This document shows positions 47,015-54,231 of a stretch of DNA of 64,000 nt, piece by piece (position 1 is the first letter of the stretch; every line of letters begins with the position of its first letter). The translations under genes were made by a program, and so were the position numbers. Below the pieces are notes generated by a model. That model was not told where the DNA came from, did not search any database, and was given only the letters and a program-made list of their open reading frames with translations. This DNA is from Pseudomonadales bacterium (GTDB taxonomy: Bacteria; Pseudomonadota; Gammaproteobacteria; Pseudomonadales; Azotimanducaceae): NCBI GenBank assembly GCA_017642855.1, contig JAEPOO010000002.1, positions 124,001 through 188,000 of the forward strand, given 5' to 3'.

Positions 47015-47473
47015 CTAGAGTTTCATTCTCATCGGCTGATCTTTCACACCACCGCCTTCACGCAGGCTGCCATCTCGCTCAAATCCCCAACGCTCATACA
47101 CGTGTTGCGCATTGAGTGAAGAGTTAACCGTGAAGTAACCGGGATTATTGCCAGACTTTAAGCATGCTTCCCTGCCAATCGCCCAAAGTCGTGAGGAATA
47201 ACCTTTACCCTGGTACCTGTCGTCAACGAACAGGTGGAACAAGTGACTGTCGTCTCTCGTACCAACGACGCCAACTATTTCACCATCGATCTCACCCACG
47301 TGATAGCGAAAGCCGTCATCAAAGAACCCTTCAATCGCCTCAGGCGTCATAGAGTTCAAAAGGTTGGTTCGGCCTTCTTCGCTGAACGATTTAGCAATGT
47401 ACTTTACGGCCAGCGAGGTGAGGAGAATACTGATCGGTTCAGAATCAAACTTACGACCGGGACGTATCTCCAT
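47015..47473 (-). CDS. GNAT family N-acetyltransferase
   Basis: About 152 residues. The acetyl-CoA loop is DDRYQGKGYSSRLWA, preceded by the beta4 strand HLFHLFVD, and the C-terminal NAQHVYERWGF is typical of the family. The substrate is unknown. It starts 15 bases after the stop of the exported protein gene, so the two form an operon. No attC flanks it, but it adjoins the distal end of the cassette array and could be an old, fixed cassette. Confidence 0.8.
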   Translation of the reverse strand: MEIRPGRKFDSEPISILLTSLAVKYIAKSFSEEGRTNLLNSMTPEAIEGFFDDGFRYHVGEIDGEIVGVVGTRDDSHLFHLFVDDRYQGKGYSSRLWAIGREACLKSGNNPGYFTVNSSLNAQHVYERWGFERDGSLREGGGVKDQPMRMKL

Positions 47474-47488
47474 CATTTTGCTGAGCGC

Positions 47489-47983
47489 CTATTGGACCTC
47501 AAAACGACCCAGGACAAATTTCCCTTTTCTCTGGATTCCGGCTTCACCGATCGGCCTTCCGATGGCTGACGGTACATTGCCAACATAAAGTTCGTAGGAC
47601 CCGGGTTTAATGGGCACGAGGCTCACGTGAGCAGAGCCAGTTTCGTCACACTCAATCGCATGAAAACTTAAACCCTGAAGATGAACTTCAATGTCACCCA
47701 CTGTGACCAGGCGAAGGTGAGCGTTTCTCAACAAGCCTGGCATTTCTATGCGCCAACCTGATAGGTCATCCTTAACATCAGGGCAGTGAATATTGAGACG
47801 GTAGTATTGCCCGGTGAAAAGCGCAATTTCCATTGGCTCAAGCTTGGGTGCCCCGTTTGTTTCCGTCGTTATGGTGACGTCAATGCCCGTTGGCGGGTAT
47901 TGAGCGAGATTCCCTGCAGACTCTCCATACGCGAAGCTAAGATAAGCCAGCCAGGGCAACATCAAAAAAAATTTTCGCCTCAT
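47489..47983 (-). CDS. exported protein of unknown function
   Basis: 164 residues with a clear signal peptide (MRRKFFLMLPWLAYLSFAYG then E), so periplasmic. The mature part is beta-rich, with PGSYELYVGNVP near the C terminus suggesting a small beta-sandwich; two or three Cys. I do not recognise the family. A strong AGGAGG lies six bases before the ATG. It is followed by the GNAT gene. Confidence 0.7.
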   Translation of the reverse strand: MRRKFFLMLPWLAYLSFAYGESAGNLAQYPPTGIDVTITTETNGAPKLEPMEIALFTGQYYRLNIHCPDVKDDLSGWRIEMPGLLRNAHLRLVTVGDIEVHLQGLSFHAIECDETGSAHVSLVPIKPGSYELYVGNVPSAIGRPIGEAGIQRKGKFVLGRFEVQ

Positions 47984-48029
47984 CGAGAGTCCTCCTTGCT
48001 GTCTTTAGTGTTGAAATGGTCTGCGCCCT

Positions 48030-48084
48030 CGCCGCAGCCAAACTCATCTACCAAGAGAGACGACTTGATGGTAGGTCGAGTCAT
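48030..48084 (-). pseudogene. fragment of a GNAT cassette gene (5' end only)
   Basis: The frame starting at ATG 48084 reads MTRPTIKSSLLVDEF before it diverges. This is nearly the same as the start MTRPTIKLSLSIDEF of the intact GNAT cassette at 51195-51728, and the DNA matches over about 49 bases. Only about 15 codons remain. It abuts the truncated attC at 48090-48124, so it marks the broken distal edge of the array. Confidence 0.7.
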
Positions 48085-48089
48085 TGCGA

Positions 48090-48124
48090 CGAGAGAAGCG
48101 CCCGCTTTCAACGGCATGTTAGAC
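48090..48124 (-). repeat. attC remnant at the distal end of the array
   Basis: Only the high half remains, ending TTTCAACGGCATGTTAGAC. The opposite core (xxxTAACACCC) is missing, replaced by the GNAT fragment. Probably not recombinogenic. Confidence 0.65.
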
Positions 48125-48319
48125 GTCGGTTGGATCATCATCTTTCCTAAAGAGCACCCAGAGTAGAAACGCCAGGGAAACACCAATCGATGGACCTAAA
48201 GCAACACCTAACCCAACGTTTTCAAATACTGCACCCATCGTCACACCGAAACTTGTACCAAGCGCAACCCCGACACCTAAAAAAAGCGTTAAAGATGATT
48301 CGTTTTCCTCGTTTTTCAC
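48119..48319 (-). CDS. cassette gene: small glycine-rich membrane protein
   Basis: 66 residues, MKNEENESSLTLFLGVGVALG start. Two hydrophobic stretches rich in Gly, Val and Ala with GVxxG repeats (GVALGTSFG, GVALGPSIG) suggest two packed membrane helices; the tail is charged (FRKDDDPTDV). Its stop TAA is part of the attC core. Similar glycine-rich small proteins occur in other cassette arrays and stress islands, but I cannot name a family. Last recognisable cassette gene of the array. Confidence 0.6.
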   Translation of the reverse strand: MKNEENESSLTLFLGVGVALGTSFGVTMGAVFENVGLGVALGPSIGVSLAFLLWVLFRKDDDPTDV

Positions 48320-48371
48320 TTAAACCTCAAAAACCAACTCAGAGTTAATGGTGTTGTGATTAGCATGTGAC

Positions 48372-48500
48372 GTATAACACCCAGTGAAGTGGCGAGGTCG
48401 CCGAGGATCATAATATGATTCCTATGGTAACCGGGTCGCCCCAGACTTCAGGAGCTTTGGCCGAGCGACAGAAGGGCGCGACTTCAACGGCATGTTATAC
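48372..48500 (-). repeat. attC site (129 bp)
   Basis: GTATAACACCCAGTGAAG at one end, GCATGTTATAC at the other. The central part (GTCGCCGAGGATCATAATATGATT...) is degraded relative to its neighbours. Serves the gene at 48507. Confidence 0.75.
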
Positions 48501-48506
48501 GTCCCA

Positions 48507-48869
48507 TCAGATGAAGCCCGAACTCATGGCCATTGCAGGTAACCAGACACTGCAAACCACCAAGGTCGATCCGGTAAGCACGATGATCAAGCAACTTGCG
48601 GTTGCCGTTAATCCATATGACCTAGGTTGAAACAAGACCAACTCGGCAAGTTTGCCTAGCCGTTCGCTAAATCGATTCTTGAATCGCCACCACCTCTCGA
48701 CCAAATCAGCAAACACTGCGCGGTAGTAGACAGCCATAAATGTAACCGCGAATTCAATTCCAGCCACATCAGCAATGAGGACAATCTCGATTGAGAAAGG
48801 CGCCAACGCTAGAAGGACAAGAACGAAACCAACCTGTTTAAGGAAATGTTTATCGAACTTCTGCTTCAT
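48507..48869 (-). CDS. cassette gene: membrane protein of unknown function
   Basis: 120 residues from the ATG giving MKQKFDKHFLKQVGF, with GGAG eight bases upstream. A longer frame would run into the neighbouring attC. Helices at about 12-30, 40-60 and 90-112 are hydrophobic, with a basic, tryptophan-rich segment (ERWWRFKNRFSERLGK) between. No family recognised. The stop lies seven bases outside the attC, unlike most cassettes here. Confidence 0.6.
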   Translation of the reverse strand: MKQKFDKHFLKQVGFVLVLLALAPFSIEIVLIADVAGIEFAVTFMAVYYRAVFADLVERWWRFKNRFSERLGKLAELVLFQPRSYGLTATASCLIIVLTGSTLVVCSVWLPAMAMSSGFI

Positions 48870-48884
48870 GAAGGCTCCATGGAC

Positions 48885-48939
48885 CTGTAACACCTGGCTC
48901 CGCCGCCAAAAAAATGGCGGTTGCAGCCAATTGTTAGGT
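48885..48939 (-). repeat. short attC site (about 55 bp)
   Basis: CTGTAAC...GTTAGGT flank a compact hairpin: GGCTCCGCCGCCA pairs with TGGCGGTTGCAGCC around a run of A. It lacks the CACCCAGTTAAGC and GCATG boxes of the other sites here, so it is a different attC type, probably from another integron. Confidence 0.7.
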
Positions 48940-49323
48940 TCATCCTCTTTCTTCACGATTCAAATACCGATCAATAACAAGCCCTAAAACCCCACCAATC
49001 GCAACATAAAGAATCGAATGTATTGGGATAAAGAGAAAAGCAAATGATGCCTGAGGATCTGAAGACAAATCAGTCAGGTAATGCCACTTTGCAGAAAAGC
49101 CAAAACCCAGGATGCTTGGAAACAGCAACATACTTGGCCGTTTATAACTTGTACTAAATAGTAAAATGGCTCCCCAGGTAATTGCATTAAAAAGCTGAAT
49201 TAACAGGAACCCGACGATACCCACATCTAGGTATGCCTTTACCCAATGAAATCCGCCTGGGATGCGAGCTAAGTAGGGCAATAGCATTCCGACTAGAACT
49301 ATACAAAGTCGCATTTTCTTCAC
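48940..49323 (-). CDS. cassette gene: four-helix membrane protein
   Basis: 127 residues, GTG start (an ATG three codons in is an alternative). Hydrophobic segments at about 5-20, 33-52, 64-76 and 92-118 imply four membrane helices. SSDPQASFAFLFIPIHSILY is the most conserved-looking stretch. No function recognised. It belongs to the short attC cassette. Confidence 0.6.
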   Translation of the reverse strand: MKKMRLCIVLVGMLLPYLARIPGGFHWVKAYLDVGIVGFLLIQLFNAITWGAILLFSTSYKRPSMLLFPSILGFGFSAKWHYLTDLSSDPQASFAFLFIPIHSILYVAIGGVLGLVIDRYLNREERG

Positions 49324-49337
49324 TGTGTTTACCTGTA

Positions 49338-49439
49338 ACCAAACACCCAGTTAAGCGGCCGCACTGAAGCGCGAAGCGCTGATTGAAATGCGCCGAGGAC
49401 GCACCGCGAAGTGCGACCGATTTCCACTGCATGTTAGGC
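49338..49439 (-). repeat. attC site (102 bp)
   Basis: Ends CACCCAGTTAAGCGGCC and CACTGCATGTTAGGC. The middle carries GCGAAGCGC and GACGCACCGCGAAGTGCG hairpins shared in part with the sites at 53875 and 56757. Confidence 0.85.
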
Positions 49440-49826
49440 GCCAACCTGTGCAGCAAGCAAACCACTTGTTAGCAACATGACGCCAGCCACCGGAGCCCAT
49501 AACATTCTCTCCCATTTACTTGGTGTTACGAGATTCATGATCAGTGACAATCCAGACACCGCCACAACGACCCAAATCACATTTTCAGCCACATCGTAAT
49601 ACTGCACCCACAGCACTTTCGCTTTCGATAATGTAACGAGAGCAAAGAAAGCCAACAAGATTGCTTGCACAAGTGCAGCAACGCGAAGCGTGGCAGGAAA
49701 ACGTGCTGGAAAGCGACCACCCATCGCTAGATGCCCGAAGGGGGCTCCGCACATCAGCGCTAGCTGAAACACAGCGACTACTGCAACTACGCCAGTGAAA
49801 ATGTATGCAAGCAGCGGCTGAGTCAT
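49434..49826 (-). CDS. cassette gene: four-helix membrane protein
   Basis: 130 residues with four predicted helices (about 5-25, 47-66, 82-100, 108-126); a short polar loop GGRFPARFPATLR follows the first. Family not recognised. The stop TAA is inside the attC core. Confidence 0.65.
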   Translation of the reverse strand: MTQPLLAYIFTGVVAVVAVFQLALMCGAPFGHLAMGGRFPARFPATLRVAALVQAILLAFFALVTLSKAKVLWVQYYDVAENVIWVVVAVSGLSLIMNLVTPSKWERMLWAPVAGVMLLTSGLLAAQVGA

Positions 49827-49830
49827 GTTC

Positions 49831-49944
49831 GCCTAACACCCAGTTAAGCGACGAAAACGCCGAGGATCAACATGTGGTTCACATTTTGACCAAAGGTGCT
49901 TCGTCCGAGCGAAAGAAATGAGCGGCTTCAACTGCATGTTAGGC
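49831..49944 (-). repeat. attC site (114 bp)
   Basis: GCCTAACACCCAGTTAAGC to CAACTGCATGTTAGGC. Terminal hairpin ACATGTGGTTCACATTTTG. Serves the first toxin-antitoxin cassette. Confidence 0.9.
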
Positions 49945-50199
49945 TGCCGACTCTGAAGCAACGTCCCATCCAGGGAACACTAAAACAGCGGGATGGCACC
50001 TTAGCGCTCGTGCTAGCACTTTGGCTCGTTCGACTCCAAGATTTACGCGATCACGTTCAATCGCTGAAATAGTAGACTGGGGAATACTCGTAAGTTCAGC
50101 GAGCTCATTCTGACTTAGCTCCTGAAGTTCACGAAGAATCTTTACAGACTCACCAGGTGTTACGTTTACTCTTTTCTTAGCTTTACGATATTCAGACAT
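49939..50199 (-). CDS. cassette antitoxin, XRE-type helix-turn-helix
   Basis: 86 residues. The HTH is about residues 18-62 (SVKILRELQELSQNELAELT, then IPQSTISAIERDRVNLGVERA). It should bind and neutralise the toxin encoded just upstream and repress the shared promoter. Its ATG overlaps the toxin stop by one base (TGATG), with toxin first as in higBA modules. The stop is supplied by the attC. Confidence 0.85.
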   Translation of the reverse strand: MSEYRKAKKRVNVTPGESVKILRELQELSQNELAELTSIPQSTISAIERDRVNLGVERAKVLARALRCHPAVLVFPGWDVASESAA

Positions 50200-50483
50200 C
50201 AGTTTTTCCTCCTGTAGTCGTGAGGGTTGACCTCGACGACTTCCACAAGAAGCCTCTCGCCATCCACCTTGTAGATGATTCGATACTGCTGGCCTAATCT
50301 AGAGGATCGGTGACCTTTCCATTCACCTCGTAAGGCTTCGTCTCTAAATCCTCTTATCAATCGCAGTCCACTGGGGCCTGAGATCTCAACAATATCTTTC
50401 CACTTCTCATACTTCTTCAAAATGTCTACAGGCAGTTTCTGCAACTGCTTATCAATACGGCGATGTTCGTAGACTTTCCACAT
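50199..50483 (-). CDS. cassette toxin, RelE/ParE (HigB-like) family
   Basis: 94 residues. The RelE-fold pattern is visible: VYEHRRIDKQLQKLPVDIL, then GLRLIRGFRDEALRGEWKGH, RLGQQYRIIYKVDG and VEVVEVNPHDYRRKN, the last with the basic C-terminal residues typical of ribosome-dependent mRNA interferases. The ATG lies within the operator palindrome and only about three bases from the predicted transcript start, so the mRNA is nearly leaderless. Confidence 0.85.
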   Translation of the reverse strand: MWKVYEHRRIDKQLQKLPVDILKKYEKWKDIVEISGPSGLRLIRGFRDEALRGEWKGHRSSRLGQQYRIIYKVDGERLLVEVVEVNPHDYRRKN

Positions 50484-50516
50484 ACTAAATAAAGTATATA
50501 TATCATATTTAGTATG
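50481..50516. promoter_or_regulatory. operator palindrome of the first toxin-antitoxin cassette
   Basis: CATACTAAAT (50481-50490) and ATTTAGTATG (50507-50516) are perfect 10-base inverted repeats 16 bases apart. They overlap both the -35 and the toxin start codon. This is a natural binding site for the HTH antitoxin (autoregulation). Confidence 0.8.
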
Positions 50517-50520
50517 TCAA
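50493..50520 (-). promoter_or_regulatory. cassette-borne promoter for the toxin-antitoxin pair
   Basis: On the minus strand TTGACA (consensus -35, 50515-50520), 16 bases, then TATACT (-10, 50493-50498). The predicted start is near 50486, three or four bases before the toxin ATG. The cassette thus does not depend on the integron promoter. Confidence 0.75.
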
Positions 50521-50528
50521 TCAATGCA

Positions 50529-50672
50529 GCCTAACACCCAGTTAAGCAGCGAAGCGGTCCGACGTCTCGGCGCCGAGGATCAAAATGTGACTCACATTTT
50601 GAGCGCAGCGATGCGGCGCTCCGATGCTTCGCCCGAGTGACCGAAGGGAACGACCTCAACTGCATGTTATGC
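50529..50672 (-). repeat. attC site (144 bp)
   Basis: GCCTAACACCCAGTTAAGC to CAACTGCATGTTATGC. Contains CGGTCCGACGTCTCGGCG and a terminal hairpin AAAATGTGACTCACATTTT. Almost the same as the sites at 51735 and 57748 over the left half. Confidence 0.9.
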
Positions 50673-51047
50673 CGCACCTTCATCGCTACCATCGCGGCGA
50701 TCTTCTCCCTCGGGCTGTCCGTGACCTATTCGAAAGACATGACCGTCGATAACACGAGCCTCAAACTCCCTCATGCCCCAGGGCGTGTCATGAATTGGCG
50801 CCATGATCTCGACATGTTGTTTATACAATTCATGAAAGGCGTCAGCATCGTCTACCTTGAAATAGAGGGTAACCGGGTCCACCTCAACAGTTTTTCGCAG
50901 AAAAATCTCAATGTCTCCGTCGCCGAACATGCATGCAAATACATCTTCGAAAGTCCATGCCTTTTTGAATCCCAGTAACCGCAGCGCTTCTACAGCCGAC
51001 TCTATATCACTTACTGGTAACTCCGGTGTGCAATAGTTCATTTTCAT
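50667..51047 (-). CDS. cassette gene: VOC (glyoxalase/bleomycin-resistance) fold protein
   Basis: 126 residues with one betaalphabetabetabeta VOC unit: YCTPELPVSDIESAVEALRLLGFKKAW, then the GDGDIEIFLRKTVEVDP block and PWGMREFEARVIDGHVFRIGH with a metal-ligand-like Glu and His. It resembles bleomycin/phleomycin-binding and fosfomycin-type cassette proteins, but the ligand is unknown. Stop supplied by the attC. Confidence 0.75.
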   Translation of the reverse strand: MKMNYCTPELPVSDIESAVEALRLLGFKKAWTFEDVFACMFGDGDIEIFLRKTVEVDPVTLYFKVDDADAFHELYKQHVEIMAPIHDTPWGMREFEARVIDGHVFRIGHGQPEGEDRRDGSDEGAA

Positions 51048-51074
51048 GAGAATACCTAGCTATGCCAGAAAGCG

Positions 51075-51200
51075 GTATAACACCTGTTTAAGCGGCAGAC
51101 ATGAGAGGCGCTCAAATTGAGAAAGCAATTTGTGTGACGCTTATGGCTGTCCGAGTGACGGAGCCGAAGGCGGAGGAGCGGCTTAAACCACATGTTATGT
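51075..51200 (-). repeat. attC site (126 bp), near twin of the site at 60331
   Basis: Differs from the attC at 60331-60456 at only a handful of bases and shares its flank GTGCCTGGCTC. Hairpin core CAAATTGAGAAAGCAATTTG. Confidence 0.9.
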
Positions 51201-51728
51201 GCCTGGCTCAAAATTCACTATCTCTTTGTACCCTAGTCGCTTGTTCATATCGATAGCAGCAGTGTTTTCGAAGTCATGAATTGTATAAACACGTTTCACA
51301 GGTAGCTGCTTCGCGTATCCAATGCTTAGAATTTTCAATGAAACAGCAATGCCCATTCTGCGAAAGTCTCTTAGGACACCAGTCATCTCATTGAAGGCAA
51401 ACCCTCGATCTTGGTGATTAGATGTAGCGGTCATTCCCACCCACTCATCCTCGGAGATCGCGATAAACACCCCAGCCGGATCATAGGTTGGGCCATATCG
51501 ACGCTCACAAAACTCTTCGTACGAAAAGAACTCACCTCGACCGGGTATGTCTATAGAGCAGACTTTGTTGAGCTCATAGAGCCTCTGGCGGTTTTCCTTA
51601 CCATCACCTAGTTCAGTGATTGTTCGAAACAGAATCCCTTTTTCGTGACATCGCTCTAATACGTCCAAAAAGGGTGTCTCATCAAACTCATCAATCGACA
51701 GTGACAATTTGATGGTAGGTCGAGTCAT
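51195..51728 (-). CDS. cassette gene: GNAT N-acetyltransferase
   Basis: 177 residues from the ATG giving MTRPTIKLSLSIDEF. MGIAVSLKILSIGYAK lies in the acetyl-CoA-binding region and YTIHDFENTAAIDMNKRLGYKE is the typical GNAT C-terminal helix and strand; substrate unknown. Its first 15 codons have a damaged copy at 48030-48084. Stop supplied by the attC. Confidence 0.75.
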   Translation of the reverse strand: MTRPTIKLSLSIDEFDETPFLDVLERCHEKGILFRTITELGDGKENRQRLYELNKVCSIDIPGRGEFFSYEEFCERRYGPTYDPAGVFIAISEDEWVGMTATSNHQDRGFAFNEMTGVLRDFRRMGIAVSLKILSIGYAKQLPVKRVYTIHDFENTAAIDMNKRLGYKEIVNFEPGT

Positions 51729-51734
51729 TACGAC

Positions 51735-51878
51735 GCATAACACCCAGTTAAGCGGCGAAGCGGTCCGACGTCTCGGCGCCGAGGATCAAAATGTGATTCA
51801 CATTTTGAGCGCAGCGATGCGGCGCTCCGGTGCTTCGTCCGATTGAGCTCTGCGAACGGCTTCAACTGCATGTTAGAC
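51735..51878 (-). repeat. attC site (144 bp)
   Basis: GCATAACACCCAGTTAAGC to CAACTGCATGTTAGAC. Same left half and hairpin as the site at 50529 (CAAAATGTGATTCACATTTTG). Confidence 0.9.
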
Positions 51879-52460
51879 GTCTGTCTCAAACTCTCGAATC
51901 CATTCCATTACCGAGTTCTCTACATCCTCTTCGCTGAGACTAGATACGTCAAGAAATCGTACTTTAGGGTTCTTCTTGTACCAGCTTTCAAACAGTCGGA
52001 AGTGTTCAAGATTGAAAGAGAATCTTCTTCTACTTTCATCTGCTTCCTTCCTTTCAAGTAAAACTTCATCTCTTGCTGTCAGATAAAGAATTGATTCAAC
52101 AACACATTCTCGAAGCCTATTTAGCTCGTTGCTTAAGAGCAGTTCGATATCCCAGTCTTGCCCGATTAGCTTCGGGAAGGTGATGGAGAAACACTCTGTA
52201 TCTTCGGGACCTCTGTCGAATACAGTAAGACCATCGGGCAGAGTCGCATATCGAACCAGCTCACCTTCGATAAAAAGTTTTTGATTTTGAACAAACCCTT
52301 CTTGCTCAAAGATGTTCAATTGTTGTTCTTCACGCCTTTCTACTATTGGGCGAATGATTTCATATGAAACATTAGTAGATTCAAGCTTCTTCTCTATTGC
52401 CTTTAGAGCGGTTGTCTTACCCACAGCCTGCGGCCCTTGAAGTGATATTGCTCGAGGCAT
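51873..52460 (-). CDS. cassette gene: P-loop kinase/ATPase
   Basis: 195 residues. GPQAVGKTTALKAIEKKL is a Walker A with the small-kinase form GxxAxGKT, LTVFDRGPEDTE is the acidic Walker B or kinase DR motif, and YLTARDEVLLERKEAD resembles the lid of dNK/thymidylate-kinase-like proteins. Substrate unknown; related proteins include nucleoside and deoxynucleoside kinase-like AAA domains. Stop supplied by the attC. Confidence 0.65.
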   Translation of the reverse strand: MPRAISLQGPQAVGKTTALKAIEKKLESTNVSYEIIRPIVERREEQQLNIFEQEGFVQNQKLFIEGELVRYATLPDGLTVFDRGPEDTECFSITFPKLIGQDWDIELLLSNELNRLRECVVESILYLTARDEVLLERKEADESRRRFSFNLEHFRLFESWYKKNPKVRFLDVSSLSEEDVENSVMEWIREFETDV

Positions 52461-52468
52461 GGGAGTAC

Positions 52469-52549
52469 GTCTAACACCCAGTTAAGCAGCAAGTTGCGGA
52501 GCAACTTGTCTGAACGAACGAAGTGAGTGATTTCAACTGCTTGTTAGGC
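52469..52549 (-). repeat. attC site (81 bp)
   Basis: GTCTAACACCCAGTTAAGC to CAACTGCTTGTTAGGC. Compact hairpin AAGTTGCGGAGCAACTT. Borders a cassette with no clear gene. Confidence 0.85.
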
Positions 52550-52696
52550 AGACGGGCTTTTTGGCGGCACTGGATAGAAGCCACCAATGGCTTGTTTAGA
52601 TTAGAAGATAGAACCACAGCTACATCCATGCACACCGTTGTTACTAACCTTCAATTTACTACTGACCCAGCAGATTGCAAAGTCATAGGTTGATCT
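52550..52696 (-). other. cassette with no visible gene
   Basis: About 147 bases between two attC sites hold no open frame longer than about a dozen codons in either direction, and no obvious hairpin gene. It may be the remains of an eroded gene or a cassette that carries only a signal. Confidence 0.6.
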
Positions 52697-52842
52697 AGAT
52701 AACACCTGTTATCGCGCTGGTAGAAGAATGCGCCGGAGTGGTCAAGTAGGTTGTCGACGTACCGCGATATTCGAGAAGTAATTAGCACCAGGGATGGGAG
52801 ATAACTTTGGTAACTAAGTGCTGCCTAACAACATATTATGTG
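52697..52842 (-). repeat. degenerate attC site
   Basis: One end AGATAACACCTG, the other CAACATATTATGT. The usual crossover G of GTTATGT is an A here (ATTATGT) and the internal arms pair poorly, so this site is likely inactive and the cassette locked. Confidence 0.6.
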
Positions 52843-53276
52843 TCGACTTCATAGACCATTTTTACGTGCGGGATACCAGTTAACTCGACAGTATATACAT
52901 CACTTACTGCTACAAACCCAAGCTTCTCATAGATCTGCTTAGCATCAACCTGTGCTCCAAGGCGGATGGTTTTTGCTCCACGCAGCTTTGCTTCATCTAC
53001 TAGGCGATTTAGTAGAACCGTTGAGAGCCCACGTCCTTGAGCCTCTGGGTTAACGACGACCTGGGAAATACGAAAAACACTCGGTTCTAATGGTGACAGC
53101 CTTCCGTAAGCTAAGAGGGAATCGGTTTCGGTTACGATGAAATGGTAGCTATCTGATTCCATCTCATCGACCGTCACTTCTTTAGGCAGGCTATAGGGTT
53201 TAAAGAACTCGGAGTATCTGAGATCAATCGCAACCTCATAGAATGGGTTGCCTTTCTTAATCTCAGTCACTTCCAT
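52836..53276 (-). CDS. cassette gene: GNAT N-acetyltransferase
   Basis: 146 residues. ISQVVVNPEAQGRGLSTVLL is the strand plus acetyl-CoA loop (Q/RxxGxG/A type), and YEKLGFVAVSDVY is the C-terminal block. Short, single-domain, substrate unknown. Stop falls in the (mutated) attC core. Confidence 0.8.
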   Translation of the reverse strand: MEVTEIKKGNPFYEVAIDLRYSEFFKPYSLPKEVTVDEMESDSYHFIVTETDSLLAYGRLSPLEPSVFRISQVVVNPEAQGRGLSTVLLNRLVDEAKLRGAKTIRLGAQVDAKQIYEKLGFVAVSDVYTVELTGIPHVKMVYEVDT

Positions 53277-53286
53277 AAGCTAAGAC

Positions 53287-53416
53287 ACATAACGCCCTGT
53301 TAAGCGGCGAAGCGGTCCGACGTCTCGGCGCCGAGGACCCAAATGTGAACCACATTTGTGCCACAGGTGATTTGGCCGAGTGAGCGTCAGCGAACGACTT
53401 CAACAGCATGTTATGT
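53287..53416 (-). repeat. attC site (130 bp)
   Basis: ACATAACGCCCTGTTAAGC to CAACAGCATGTTATGT. Hairpin CAAATGTGAACCACATTTG: paired with a one-base deletion on each arm relative to its neighbours. Confidence 0.9.
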
Positions 53417-53424
53417 TTCACGCC

Positions 53425-53859
53425 TCACCTCTCTATTCGCCCTAGTGGATCATCTGGATAGTGGCAGGCGTCTTCCCCAGGCTTTTTCGAGCCGATTACT
53501 AATAGAACGGCTTCCTTAAGTTTCTTGTTGGTAAAGCAATGTGCGTTTGCTTCACCCGCTGGGAAAGCTACAAAATGCCCGGCAGCAAGTTCAGTCTCTC
53601 CGTTCTCATCGATCAGAGTTGGTGCACCAGATAAGACATAAACGAATTCGTCTTCGCCTTCGTGCCAATGCCTGAGCGAGGAAAATACACCTTGCTCTAG
53701 GGTAATTTGGTTTACGCCAAACTGCGTGATACCAGTATTTCTCGCAAGGTGTGAGCGTCGAATTCTCTCAAATCTTTCGGGGCGAAGCGGATCTTTCACC
53801 CCTGCGGGAATCCCAATATCAGGTTCGATTTCCGAAATATGGAATTTTCTGGTTTTCAT
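53425..53859 (-). CDS. cassette gene: cupin-domain protein
   Basis: 144 residues from the ATG giving MKTRKFHISEIEPD. The cupin barrel shows RHWHEGEDEFVYVLSG (motif 1, two His and Glu for metal) and AAGHFVAFPAGEANAHCFTN (motif 2, His). Substrate unknown; similar small cupins act as sugar isomerases or dioxygenases. The stop is nine bases outside the attC. Confidence 0.8.
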   Translation of the reverse strand: MKTRKFHISEIEPDIGIPAGVKDPLRPERFERIRRSHLARNTGITQFGVNQITLEQGVFSSLRHWHEGEDEFVYVLSGAPTLIDENGETELAAGHFVAFPAGEANAHCFTNKKLKEAVLLVIGSKKPGEDACHYPDDPLGRIER

Positions 53860-53874
53860 GGGCTCGTACCGGAA

Positions 53875-53943
53875 ACATAACACCCAGTTAAGCGGCCCGA
53901 GGACGCACCGCGAGGTGCGACCGATTTCAACTGCATGTTAGGC
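53875..53943 (-). repeat. attC site (69 bp)
   Basis: ACATAACACCCAGTTAAGC to CAACTGCATGTTAGGC. Core GACGCACCGCGAGGTGCGACC is shared with the site at 49338, so the two sites are mosaics. Confidence 0.9.
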
Positions 53944-54231
53944 CGCCTCAATGTCTATCTTCTTAACCCCACGAAGATCGACCTCTCTTCGTGCTTTCCA
54001 CAGGTTGTATGCGTCCTGCATCGATAACCAACTTTCAGCAGAACGGCCTAAAGCTTTCGACAGGCGAAGAGCCATTTCAGGCGAAACATTACTCTCGCCA
54101 TTCAATAGTCGCGTAAACGTAGACGGAGACACACCGAGGTTTTCGGCAATCTTTCGGATGCTAATCCCAAACTCTTCGAGGTAAACATCTCGAATAAATT
54201 CACCCGGGTGGGGAGGATTGTGCATAGCCAT
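53938..54231 (-). CDS. higA: cassette antitoxin, HigA family
   Basis: 97 residues. MHNPPHPGEFIRDVYLEEFGISIRKIAENLGVSPSTFTRLL is the HigA/VapI-type opening followed by an HTH (about 25-60). It should neutralise HigB and repress its own operator. ATG overlaps the higB stop (TAATG). Stop supplied by the attC. A second TA pair in the same array. Confidence 0.9.
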   Translation of the reverse strand: MAMHNPPHPGEFIRDVYLEEFGISIRKIAENLGVSPSTFTRLLNGESNVSPEMALRLSKALGRSAESWLSMQDAYNLWKARREVDLRGVKKIDIEAA

